A DNA stretch of 64,000 nucleotides, taken from UBA1413 sp964567485 (lineage in GTDB: Bacteria; Bacteroidota; Bacteroidia; Bacteroidales; Prolixibacteraceae). The stretch lies in contig CAZMMX010000016.1 in the NCBI GenBank assembly GCA_964567485.1, forward strand, positions 1 through 64,000, given 5' to 3'. Each line of letters begins with the position of its first letter. The first letter of the stretch is position 1. Of the stretch, positions 18,211 through 26,024 are shown in pieces. Under the pieces are notes generated by a model. It worked only from the letters and a program-made list of their open reading frames with translations. It was not told the origin of the DNA and made no database searches. A program made the position numbers and the translations under genes.

Positions 18211-20499
18211 ATGAACAAAATCATCACCCTTATGATCGTCCTCACCCTGCTGGTTTCCTGCCAGAAAGGGGACAAATCCGCAGGAAATGCGGAGATGGAC
18301 CGCTTTATTGATAACCTCATGAAGGAAATGACTCTGGAGGAAAAACTGGGGCAGTTGAATCTGCCAGCTTCGGGCGACATCACCACCGGTCAGGCCCAGA
18401 GTTCCGGCATTGCCCAGAAGATCAGAGAAGGTAAAGTCGGCGGACTCTTCAACATCAGGTCGCTCGAAAAAATCAGAGAGGTGCAGCGCATCGCCGTGGA
18501 AGAGAGCCGCATGAAGATTCCGCTGATCATCGGCATGGATGTGATCCACGGCTACCGGACGGTCTTTCCCATACCTCTGGGGGTTTCTGCCACCTGGGAC
18601 ATGGAGCTGATAGAAAAGAGCACCCGTGTGGCTGCCCAGGAAGCTACCGCCGACGGGATTTTCTGGACCTTCTCGCCGATGGTCGACATTTCGCGTGATC
18701 CCCGCTGGGGCCGTGTTTCCGAAGGATCGGGGGAAGACCCCTTCCTGGGATCACGGATCGCCGAAGCCATGGTGAGAGGATACCAGGGAGAAGACCTGTC
18801 GGCCAACAACACCATGATCGCCTGTGTCAAGCATTTTGCCCTTTATGGGGCATCGGAAGCCGGCCGCGACTATAACACCACCGACATGAGCCGCATCCGC
18901 ATGTACAACGAGTATTTCCCTCCCTATAAAGCGGCCATTGAGGCCGGCGCGGGCACCGTGATGACTTCCTTCAACGAAATCGACGGCATTCCCGCCTCAG
19001 CCAACAAATGGCTGATGAACGACCTCCTCCGTGATGAGTGGGGATTTGACGGCTTTGTGGTCACCGACTATACCGCCATCATGGAAATGAGTGACCACGG
19101 CTTGGGCGACCTCCAACAGGTGTCGGCTCTCGCCCTGGAGGCCGGTGTCGACATGGACATGGTCAGCGACGGCTTCCTGAACACGCTTCAGACCTCCCTT
19201 GATGAGGGAAAGGTGACCATGGCCCAGATCGACCAGGCGTGCCGCAGAATCCTGGAAGCCAAATACAAACTGGGACTCTTTGAGGATCCCTACCGTTATT
19301 GCGATGAGGAACGGGCAAAAACCGAGATTTTCACGGAAGAGAACCGCCGGTTTGCCCGTGATATCGCCGCAGCTTCCTTTGTGCTGATGAAAAACGACGG
19401 CCCGATCCTTCCCCTGAAAAAGGGAGGCACCATCGCCCTGGTAGGGCCCCTGGCCGATAATACCGAGAACATGCCCGGGACCTGGAGCGTCGCCACCGAC
19501 TTCAACCAGTCGGTGTCTCTGCTGAAAGGGTTGCAGGATGCCGCCGGCGACGAGGTAAAAATCCTCCATGCCCGGGGTTCCAATGTGGTGCAGGATACCC
19601 TGCTCGATGCCCGGATCAGCATTTTCGGAAAACCCACCTATTATGACCGCCGCGACCCCGCGATGATGATCAGGGAGGCTGTGGCAGCAGCTCAGAAAGC
19701 CGATGTCGTGGTGGCCGCCATGGGAGAATCGGCGGAGATGAGCGGGGAGTGCTCCAGCCGTTCCGATATCTCCATTCCGGAGTGCCAGCGCGACCTCCTG
19801 AAAGCCCTCCTGGCCACGGGCAAGCCTGTGGTCATGGTGCTCTTCACCGGCCGTCCCCTGGCCATTCCCTGGGAAAAAGAAAACATCCCCGCCATCCTCA
19901 ACGTATGGTTCCCGGGAACCGAAGCAGGCCATGCTATCGCCGACGTTCTCTTCGGCGCGGTGAACCCCTCAGGTAAACTGTCGGCCACCTGGCCGCAGAA
20001 TGTCGGACAGGTACCCCTCTACTACAACCATAAGAACACCGGAAGACCCCTCGCCGAAGGTACCTGGTTCCAGAAATTCCGCTCCAACTATCTCGATGTG
20101 CCCAATGAACCCCTCTATCCCTTCGGCTACGGACTCAGTTACACCACCTTCGACTATAGTGATCTGAAAATCAGTAAAGAACAACTTACCGGCAACGAGA
20201 CCCTCACCGCTTCGGTAGACCTCACCAATGCTGGCCATTACGACGGCGCCGAGGTGGTCCAACTCTACATCCGCGACTTGGTGGGCAGCGTGACCCGTCC
20301 GGTGAAGGAACTGAAAGGCTTTCAGAAAGTGCTTCTGAGAGCCGGGGAGACCCGCACCATCACTTTTGACATCACCCCGGAAGATCTGAAATTTTACAAC
20401 GCCGACCTGGAGTACGACTGGGAAGCGGGAGATTTTGAAATTATGGTGGGCAGCAATTCCGCTGATGTGAAGAAAGCCAAGGTCTCCTGGCAACGCTGA
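18211..20499 (+). CDS. GH3 beta-glucosidase (BglX-like), lipoprotein
   Basis: 762 residues, with a lipoprotein-type signal (LTLLVSCQKGDK, cysteine at about residue 18). The N-terminal GH3 TIM-barrel has GMDVIHGYRTVFP, VKHFALYGASEAGRDYNTTDMS (the KHF motif) and the predicted nucleophile Asp286 in VVTDYTAIME. The alpha/beta sandwich domain (about 390-610) and a C-terminal fibronectin-III-like domain (about 670-755, EVVQLYIRD) complete the family layout. It would release glucose from the non-reducing ends of oligosaccharides. Next to two GH144-type genes it is a candidate for beta-1,2-gluco-oligosaccharides, but linkage preference cannot be read from the sequence. Confidence 0.9.
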   Translation: MNKIITLMIVLTLLVSCQKGDKSAGNAEMDRFIDNLMKEMTLEEKLGQLNLPASGDITTGQAQSSGIAQKIREGKVGGLFNIRSLEKIREVQRIAVEESRMKIPLIIGMDVIHGYRTVFPIPLGVSATWDMELIEKSTRVAAQEATADGIFWTFSPMVDISRDPRWGRVSEGSGEDPFLGSRIAEAMVRGYQGEDLSANNTMIACVKHFALYGASEAGRDYNTTDMSRIRMYNEYFPPYKAAIEAGAGTVMTSFNEIDGIPASANKWLMNDLLRDEWGFDGFVVTDYTAIMEMSDHGLGDLQQVSALALEAGVDMDMVSDGFLNTLQTSLDEGKVTMAQIDQACRRILEAKYKLGLFEDPYRYCDEERAKTEIFTEENRRFARDIAAASFVLMKNDGPILPLKKGGTIALVGPLADNTENMPGTWSVATDFNQSVSLLKGLQDAAGDEVKILHARGSNVVQDTLLDARISIFGKPTYYDRRDPAMMIREAVAAAQKADVVVAAMGESAEMSGECSSRSDISIPECQRDLLKALLATGKPVVMVLFTGRPLAIPWEKENIPAILNVWFPGTEAGHAIADVLFGAVNPSGKLSATWPQNVGQVPLYYNHKNTGRPLAEGTWFQKFRSNYLDVPNEPLYPFGYGLSYTTFDYSDLKISKEQLTGNETLTASVDLTNAGHYDGAEVVQLYIRDLVGSVTRPVKELKGFQKVLLRAGETRTITFDITPEDLKFYNADLEYDWEAGDFEIMVGSNSADVKKAKVSWQR

Positions 20500-20561
20500 C
20501 GCCTCCTCTCTTCGGGATACGCAAATACCGCAGTCCCTGAAAAATCACCCACCCCCTTTCA

Positions 20562-20596
20562 CTGACCCGGCTGCCAAACAGCCGGGTCAGTTTTTT
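20562..20596. terminator. Bidirectional terminator between GH3 and the radical SAM gene
   Basis: CTGACCCGGCTG (20562-20573) and CAGCCGGGTCAG (20579-20590) form a perfect 12-bp stem with loop CCAAA, followed by TTTTTT. The stop codon of the convergent radical SAM gene lies inside the stem. Confidence 0.88.
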
Positions 20597-21654
20597 ATGA
20601 CCGGCTCATCAACCAGGTGGAGCGCTTCCAGCATCTCCGGTTCATGAAGGTAGTAGTAGCGGCCGTAGGCCACCTTTTGGGTGAAAAAATCGTCGGCAGC
20701 CACTTTCTCCAGGGCCGCACAGATTTCCCTGCTGGAAAATAGCTTATTGCACACGTCGCAGATGGAATCGGTCTGAAAGGATGGGGAAAGAAGGTGGCCG
20801 TATCCCTTTTCACGCAGCAGCTCCACAAGGGAGGATGGGCCGAAAACCCTGATTGCGTGAAGGATCGTATTACTTTCGGCCTCTCTTAGAATTTCACGGA
20901 GCGGTGTTTGTTTCAGGTTCCCCAGGTGAAGGGGATGATGGCCCGGGATGACGATGGGAGGCCCGATGCAGGCAATCACTCTTCCGTCGGGGAACAGGAT
21001 GGGGAAGCTGGCCATGGAACAGGAAGCCTTGCAGGGTTCGGAAGAGAAACCGAGGCTGCCAGGGTCAATGGCTGTTTCCGCGCGGCCTACCGTTGCAATC
21101 AGGGCAGTCTCTATTTTCTCCTTTTCCGTGAATTCCAGAAGATCATCTATCAGAGAAAGATAAGCCGGGTCTTCCTCCGACACCGTGGCCACGGCAATGT
21201 CATATTCTTTGCCCAGTTTTTTACAGGCATAAACGGCATTCCGGATATAGGAAAGCGGGATAAACTCCTGGTGATACCGGTCGGTACTGATCGAGAAGAA
21301 ATCCACCGATCCGAAACTTTCCAAGGTTTTAAGCGCTTCCTCACGCGTGGAGGCCCAATAGGCATTGGAAACCACCGACACCAGAAAACCTTTTGCCGCG
21401 GCCTCATCGGCCACCCGCCGCAACAGATCCATACTATAGAAGGGCTCACCCCCCGTGAGGGAAATCCCGGCTTTGATCCCTTTTTCCGCGGTGAATGCCC
21501 TGATCTGTTCCAGCCAGTTAAAGGCATCTTCTGCGGTCATCTCCTCGGTGCGGTGAGGCCCTGCCTTCACGATACAGTGCGGACAGGCAATGGTGCATTT
21601 GTAAGTGAGCATCAGCCCGTAATTGGTCAGGAAGGGGAGTTCCTTCAGTTCCAT
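20587..21654 (-). CDS. Radical SAM enzyme with extra C-terminal cysteines
   Basis: 355 residues. The radical SAM cluster motif is C20-x3-C24-x2-C27 in LTYKCTIACPHCIVKAG, and the SAM-binding GGE is in GISLTGGEPFYS (about residue 68). C-terminal cysteines in SEPCKASCSMASF, VIACIGPP and DSICDVCNKLF (about 225-330) could ligate auxiliary iron-sulfur clusters, as in SPASM or twitch enzymes that modify peptides. Substrate unknown. It sits on the opposite strand about 740 bp from a PqqD-like gene; PqqD proteins present peptides to such enzymes, so a functional link is possible but not shown by operon structure. Confidence 0.8.
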   Translation of the reverse strand: MELKELPFLTNYGLMLTYKCTIACPHCIVKAGPHRTEEMTAEDAFNWLEQIRAFTAEKGIKAGISLTGGEPFYSMDLLRRVADEAAAKGFLVSVVSNAYWASTREEALKTLESFGSVDFFSISTDRYHQEFIPLSYIRNAVYACKKLGKEYDIAVATVSEEDPAYLSLIDDLLEFTEKEKIETALIATVGRAETAIDPGSLGFSSEPCKASCSMASFPILFPDGRVIACIGPPIVIPGHHPLHLGNLKQTPLREILREAESNTILHAIRVFGPSSLVELLREKGYGHLLSPSFQTDSICDVCNKLFSSREICAALEKVAADDFFTQKVAYGRYYYLHEPEMLEALHLVDEPVIKN

Positions 21655-21673
21655 CGTGCCTCGATCTTAGGTT

Positions 21674-21728
21674 AAAAAAAAGCCATGCCGGCCTCGCTCA
21701 TCATGCAAGAAGAGAAAGACGGCATGGC
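21674..21728 (-). terminator. Minus-strand terminator
   Basis: GCCATGCCG (21682-21690) pairs with CGGCATGGC (21720-21728). On the minus strand the stem is followed by eight T (A-run 21674-21681). It separates the 120-residue hypothetical gene from the radical SAM gene, so they are probably separate units. Confidence 0.75.
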
Positions 21729-21738
21729 CTTTGAAAAA

Positions 21739-22101
21739 TCACATTCTCGGAGTCAGAATGACATCGAATTTCTTGTAGTCAATCTTCATACTCTGCAGTA
21801 AACGCCATGGCACCGGAATGCCAATCAGCCACTTTTTGATGATGACCGGGTTAATCTCCGCAATTCCCAACCTTTTAAGGTCTTCTTCAAGGGTTCTTCC
21901 CTTGTATACCAATGCCCACTCATAATTTTTACTTATGGTGGCCGAAGAACGGATCCGGGGCAGTTGTTCCTCGATCCTTTTGCGCATCAGGGGGTCAATG
22001 GGCCAGATCCCACGCCACCTCAGTTTTTCCACAATCCTGACGGAGCCCTGAAACTGCTGCAGGATGTCATACGGGATTTTTAACTCTTGAATGTCAGGCA
22101 T
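21739..22101 (-). CDS. Hypothetical protein, 120 residues
   Basis: Not recognised. The protein is basic and soluble, without a signal peptide or transmembrane helix. It carries several tryptophans (RWRGIWPID, KKWLIGIPVPWRLLQ) and possibly an alpha/beta fold. It has its own 3' terminator and lies upstream of the radical SAM gene on the same strand. It could be a small nucleic-acid-binding or toxin/antitoxin-type protein, but nothing in the sequence proves it. It has no leader/core division or Cys/Ser/Thr-rich tail, which speaks against a RiPP precursor. Confidence 0.6.
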   Translation of the reverse strand: MPDIQELKIPYDILQQFQGSVRIVEKLRWRGIWPIDPLMRKRIEEQLPRIRSSATISKNYEWALVYKGRTLEEDLKRLGIAEINPVIIKKWLIGIPVPWRLLQSMKIDYKKFDVILTPRM

Positions 22102-22349
22102 CTGAATTTAGATTAGTAAACGCCTACTCTGTTCATGCTTTTCGGCTTCTGCATTTAGTGAGAATTATCGGGCAGTGTGTTTCATCAATGGTCACTACAA
22201 TTTACGGAACTGAAATCATATGCGCAAATAATGTCCCTTCTATTTTCACCGACCGCAGGATTTCCAGGCTGACGGTGTCAAAGAAATAATTGCGGATTTT
22301 TTCAGTTTATAAGGTAACGCGTCTTTAAAATGTTTATTTTTCGTAGTGT

Positions 22350-22366
22350 GGAGCCTGCAGGGCTCC
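22350..22366 (+). promoter_or_regulatory. Leader hairpin upstream of the PqqD-like gene
   Basis: GGAGCC and GGCTCC form a 6-bp stem with loop TGCAG, 30 bp before the start codon. Just upstream, TATTTTTC differs from the -7 consensus by one base. The rest of 22102-22395 shows nothing recognisable. Confidence 0.35.
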
Positions 22367-22395
22367 GGCAGGGGTAATGACGTAAATCACAGATT

Positions 22396-22647
22396 ATGAG
22401 AATCAAGCCGAGTATTGCCATCAGTGAGAACGGATTTCTCTTCGATCCCAACAGCGGGGAATCCTATACCACGAATCAGTTGGCCAGGGAGATCATCTTT
22501 CTGATGAAGGAAGGCCGGTCAGAAGAGGAGATCAAAGGTCTTCTGACCGAGAAATATGATGTGGAAGAGATGACCCTGGAAAAGAACCTCATCGATTTTT
22601 ATGCCATGCTACACCATTTTGACCTTTGTGAGGAGAGGGAGTCATGA
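22396..22647 (+). CDS. PqqD-family peptide-binding (RRE-like) protein
   Basis: 83 residues, matching the PqqD fold in size and pattern: IAISENGFLFDPNSGESYTTN, then AREIIFLMKEGRSEEEIKGLL and a final helical region (LEKNLIDFYAMLHHF). PqqD proteins are winged-helix peptide chaperones that hold the leader of a ribosomal peptide for a modifying enzyme; related stand-alone copies occur in other Bacteroidota gene sets. The stop overlaps the start of the ATP-grasp gene by 4 bp, so the two proteins are made together and probably act together. No precursor peptide gene was recognised nearby. Confidence 0.8.
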   Translation: MRIKPSIAISENGFLFDPNSGESYTTNQLAREIIFLMKEGRSEEEIKGLLTEKYDVEEMTLEKNLIDFYAMLHHFDLCEERES

Positions 22648-23687
22648 GCGGAAAGTCCATTACCATTGCTGTCACCGGACTGAATAACACCGACAATCCC
22701 GGTCCGGGAGTCCCGGTGATCAGGGGCATCAGGGAGTCGGGCCTTACGGTCAGAATCATCGGTCTCGCCTATGAAAACCTGGAACCGGGGATTTACATGC
22801 CGGGGATCACCGACAAGACCTACCTCATTCCCTACCCCTCCTCCGGAACCAAAGTCTTCCTTAACCGGATTGCGGAGATCCACGAAAGGGAAAAAATAGA
22901 CCTGATCATTCCCAACTATGATGCGGAACTGTTCACCTTTATCAAGTCGGAAAAGCAGCTACTTCAACAGGGTATCCGCACCTATCTGCCCACCCTGGAA
23001 CAGTTCACTGAGCGGAGCAAAGCCCTATTGCCGGCCTTCGGCCGTAAATACGGCATCAAGGTGCCCGACTCCCGTGAGATCGTTTCCCCTGGCGATATTG
23101 GTCAACCTGGTGAAGACTTCGATTTTCCGGTGATGGTCAAAGGGAAATTCTATGATGCCTACCTGGCCTATAACAAGGAGCAGGTCACGGAATACTTCAA
23201 CAAGATCGCCGCCAAATGGGGGCTTCCGGTGATTATCCAGGAGTTCGTCAAAGGCACCGAGGTGAACGTGGTCGCCCTGGGCGACGGCACGGGAAGAACC
23301 GTCGCGGCCGTTTCCATGCGGAAACAATACATCACCGACAAGGGAAAAGCCTGGGGCGGTATTACCATCGACGATCAGCGCATGATGGAGATCACCCGTG
23401 ACCTGATCGCCAAAACCCAATGGAGGGGAGGCATGGAACTCGAGATGATCAGGACCTCTTCGGCCGAATACACTATGATCGAAATCAACCCCCGCATTCC
23501 GGCATGGGTATACCTGGCGGTGGGCGCCGGTCAAAACATCCCCGAAGCCATGGTCAGACTGGCCATGGGCATGGAGGTGCCGGCCATGGACCATTACACC
23601 ATCGGAAAGATGTTCATCCGCTACTCCTGGGATATGCTCGGTGACATCGGACAGTTCGAAAAAATCACCATGAACGGAGAGCTGTGA
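22644..23687 (+). CDS. ATP-grasp ligase (CarB/PylC-like)
   Basis: 347 residues. A Rossmann-like pre-ATP-grasp domain (about 1-105, IAVTGLNNTDNPGPGVPVI and LIIPNYDAEL) is followed by the ATP-grasp domain (about 110-310). The latter shows PVMVKGKFYDAYLA (ATP-binding lysine), PVIIQEFVKGTEV, and the metal-binding EINPR in TMIEINPRIPAW. Such enzymes activate a carboxylate as acyl-phosphate and join it to an amine; PylC and the synthetase half of carbamoyl-phosphate synthase are relatives. Substrates are unknown. Coupling to PqqD (4-bp overlap) and a decarboxylase in the same direction suggests amino-acid or peptide tailoring. Confidence 0.82.
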   Translation: MSGKSITIAVTGLNNTDNPGPGVPVIRGIRESGLTVRIIGLAYENLEPGIYMPGITDKTYLIPYPSSGTKVFLNRIAEIHEREKIDLIIPNYDAELFTFIKSEKQLLQQGIRTYLPTLEQFTERSKALLPAFGRKYGIKVPDSREIVSPGDIGQPGEDFDFPVMVKGKFYDAYLAYNKEQVTEYFNKIAAKWGLPVIIQEFVKGTEVNVVALGDGTGRTVAAVSMRKQYITDKGKAWGGITIDDQRMMEITRDLIAKTQWRGGMELEMIRTSSAEYTMIEINPRIPAWVYLAVGAGQNIPEAMVRLAMGMEVPAMDHYTIGKMFIRYSWDMLGDIGQFEKITMNGEL

Positions 23688-23729
23688 AAAAGGGGATCAG
23701 TAAGCCTTAACCGGCAGGAACCATTGCTG

Positions 23730-23744
23730 GGCCGGAAACCGGCC
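23730..23744 (+). other. Intergenic GC-rich hairpin
   Basis: GGCCGG, AAA, CCGGCC forms a 6-bp stem between the ATP-grasp gene and the T9SS protein. No T-tract follows; it may be a processing or REP-like element rather than a terminator. Confidence 0.35.
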
Positions 23745-23788
23745 TCAGGCCATCCTGTTCACCGTGAGAACACTGTAACATTGACAAC

Positions 23789-24574
23789 ATGAAAACAAAG
23801 ACATCTGCAACGACCGGCGTTTTCCTCCTTTTCTTCGTTTTACTGGGGATGAATGCCTTTGGCCAGGTTACCCTGGAGAAAAGCTACGACCACTCCCTGA
23901 CCTCCACGAGGCTGAGCACCACAGAATACAAATATTTCCTCATGGATGTCGGGAACCACCGGTGTCAGATCTTCAACACCGACCACACCCTCTGGAAAAC
24001 CATCAACATCGCCCTGCCCGCCAACTATTATCTCTACGACATCAAGTTTGTCACCCGGAACCTCTTTAACAGTGACAACACCATAGAGCTGTGGTACTCG
24101 GCCTACGAATACACCACGGTGGAAACAGGGCGGTATATTTCGGGAATTATCAACGAAAACGGGACGGAACTGGTTTCGATCCCCGGGGGGCTGTATGCCT
24201 ATGTCATCAATGCCGGCGACGAGGTTTACAAACTTGTCGTGTATGCCTATGACTACACCGTGAGTCCAGGCACGGTAAAAACCCATGTCTATGCCCTTCC
24301 CTCCTCGTCCACGGCAGCCGCCCATGTGACTACCCTGTTGCCCGATCCCTATCCCAATCCCGCCACCAGGGAAATCATCCTACCCCTGCCTTCCGGGGAA
24401 GCCGGCGCCCTCCTTCAGGTGCATTCAGCCACCGGACAGCGGATGGCAGAAGTCAGGACTTCCGGGGAACCCTTTTACCGCCTCCCGGTCGACGGATGGC
24501 CCTCAGGGAGCTATACCTACCGGGTGATTTCCGGAGGATCCCCCACGGCGGCAAAACGCTTCGTGGTGAAGTAA
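23789..24574 (+). CDS. Secreted T9SS-sorted protein of unknown function
   Basis: 261 residues. A signal peptide (MKTKTSATTG...NAFGQ) is followed by a beta-rich domain (about 27-180, rich in Tyr and Thr) with no recognised family. A T9SS type A sorting domain (about 188-261) contains PDPYPNPATREI and ends AAKRFVVK. The protein should pass the outer membrane by T9SS and be anchored or released at the surface. It lies about 100 bp after the ATP-grasp gene and before the decarboxylase, all in the same direction, so it may be the surface component or the substrate of this gene set. Confidence 0.75.
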   Translation: MKTKTSATTGVFLLFFVLLGMNAFGQVTLEKSYDHSLTSTRLSTTEYKYFLMDVGNHRCQIFNTDHTLWKTINIALPANYYLYDIKFVTRNLFNSDNTIELWYSAYEYTTVETGRYISGIINENGTELVSIPGGLYAYVINAGDEVYKLVVYAYDYTVSPGTVKTHVYALPSSSTAAAHVTTLLPDPYPNPATREIILPLPSGEAGALLQVHSATGQRMAEVRTSGEPFYRLPVDGWPSGSYTYRVISGGSPTAAKRFVVK

Positions 24575-24663
24575 TATCATTGGAAGCGCAGAAGTGACGG
24601 GGGATAGAAAAAATTAAGAAGTAGGAAATAAGAAATATAGAATAAGAAATGTCAAAAACATAC

Positions 24664-24672
24664 AGGAGGTGA
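24664..24672 (+). promoter_or_regulatory. Strong Shine-Dalgarno that fixes the decarboxylase start
   Basis: AGGAGGTGA lies just before the ATG at 24675. Most Bacteroidota genes lack such a site. A GTG at 24669 is inside the motif and therefore a poor start. Just upstream, AATAAGAAAT recurs twice in an A-rich leader. Confidence 0.6.
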
Positions 24673-24674
24673 AG

Positions 24675-26024
24675 ATGGAAAAACTACGATATGAGCGGCC
24701 GGTGATCAACCGGGTAGTGAGCGGACTTCCCGACAAATTCGGGGCTAAATTCAGGGTGGACCCCCGGACCGTGATTGACGGACATGCGGTCACTGACCTT
24801 CTGAAGGAGCATGGATCTCCCCTGTATCTTATTTCGGAAGAGACAATCAGGAAAACCACCCGCGACCTGTACCAGGCCTTTTCGGTCCGTTATCCCCGGG
24901 TGCAACTCTCCTGGTCCTACAAGACCAATTACCTCGATGCCGTATGCCGCATCTTCCATCAGGAGGGTTCCTGGGCGGAGGTGGTTTCCTGGTTTGAATA
25001 TGAAAAGGCCCTGAACAATGGCGTCGACCCCAAGAAGATCATCTTCAACGGTCCGGGCAAGTCGGAACAAGAACTGGAAAAGGCCATCACCGGGGGATCG
25101 CTGGTCCACATCGACCATTTTGATGAGCTTTACCTGGTCATCAAGCTCTCGCGCAGGCTTCCCGTAAAGGCCAAGGTCGCCATCAGGGTCAACATGGATA
25201 CGGGAATATATCCCCATTGGGAACGGTTTGGCTTCAACTACGAAAACGGGGAAGCGTGGAATGCCATCAACAGGATCATGAACAGCGAAGGGCTGGAACT
25301 GGTAGGGTTGCATACCCACATCGGCACATACATCATGAGTGCTTCTGCCTATGCCACGGCGGCGGGAAAACTGGCCGACCTGGCGGTGCGCACCGACCGG
25401 AAATTCAACCACAAGGTGAAATACATCGACATGGGCGGGGGCTTTGCCACCAGCAACACCCTGAAAGGGGCTTACCTCCCGGGCAGTGACACCTGCCCCA
25501 CTTTTGACGACTATGCCGAGGCCATCACGGGGGCCCTTCTCAGCTCAGAACTCCGGCCCGAAGAGCTCCCCCTGTTGGTTTTGGAAACGGGAAGGGCCCT
25601 GATCGACGATGCCGGCTATCTCCTGGGAACGGTCATCGCCAACAAGAGGATGGCCAGTGGCCGGCGGGGCATGATCATCGACATCGGCATCAACCACCTC
25701 TTTACCTCCTTTTGGTATGAACACACCATCCTCCCCGGAATTCCCGTCACCTCGAACTCCGAAGACACCCAGATCTGCGGTCCCCTGTGCATGAATATTG
25801 ACGTCATCCGCCAGGCCATCCGGTTCCCCCTGCTCCAGCCCGGCGATCCCGTGGTCATAGAGCGCATCGGCGCCTATAATATGACGCAGTGGCTGCAGTT
25901 CATCAACTACCGGCCCCGCATTCTTCTGGCCGGCATCAACGGCGAAATCGACATCGTCAGGGAGAGAGAGACCCTGGAGACCTTCCTGGCACAGGAGAGA
26001 GTTCCTGAACGGCTTCTGAAATGA
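24675..26024 (+). CDS. Fold-III PLP-dependent decarboxylase (LysA/ornithine-decarboxylase type)
   Basis: About 449 residues from the ATG at 24675. It has the alanine-racemase-type barrel with the PLP lysine in LSWSYKTNYLD (about residue 82), GLHTHIGTYI, the glycine-rich phosphate loop MGGGFAT, LETGRALIDDAG, the catalytic cysteine region ICGPLCMNID, and the C-terminal GAYNMTQW. This pattern fits decarboxylases of diaminopimelate, ornithine, arginine or related D/L-amino acids; the exact substrate is not clear. The stop overlaps the next start by 4 bp. A stand-alone biosynthetic role as LysA is less likely given the neighbours, but cannot be excluded. Confidence 0.82.
   Translation: MEKLRYERPVINRVVSGLPDKFGAKFRVDPRTVIDGHAVTDLLKEHGSPLYLISEETIRKTTRDLYQAFSVRYPRVQLSWSYKTNYLDAVCRIFHQEGSWAEVVSWFEYEKALNNGVDPKKIIFNGPGKSEQELEKAITGGSLVHIDHFDELYLVIKLSRRLPVKAKVAIRVNMDTGIYPHWERFGFNYENGEAWNAINRIMNSEGLELVGLHTHIGTYIMSASAYATAAGKLADLAVRTDRKFNHKVKYIDMGGGFATSNTLKGAYLPGSDTCPTFDDYAEAITGALLSSELRPEELPLLVLETGRALIDDAGYLLGTVIANKRMASGRRGMIIDIGINHLFTSFWYEHTILPGIPVTSNSEDTQICGPLCMNIDVIRQAIRFPLLQPGDPVVIERIGAYNMTQWLQFINYRPRILLAGINGEIDIVRERETLETFLAQERVPERLLK

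Noticed and set aside
21739..22101. The 120-residue protein as a RiPP precursor for the radical SAM enzyme
   Set aside because: It is long, evenly structured and tryptophan-rich, without a leader/core arrangement, and a terminator separates it from the enzyme gene.
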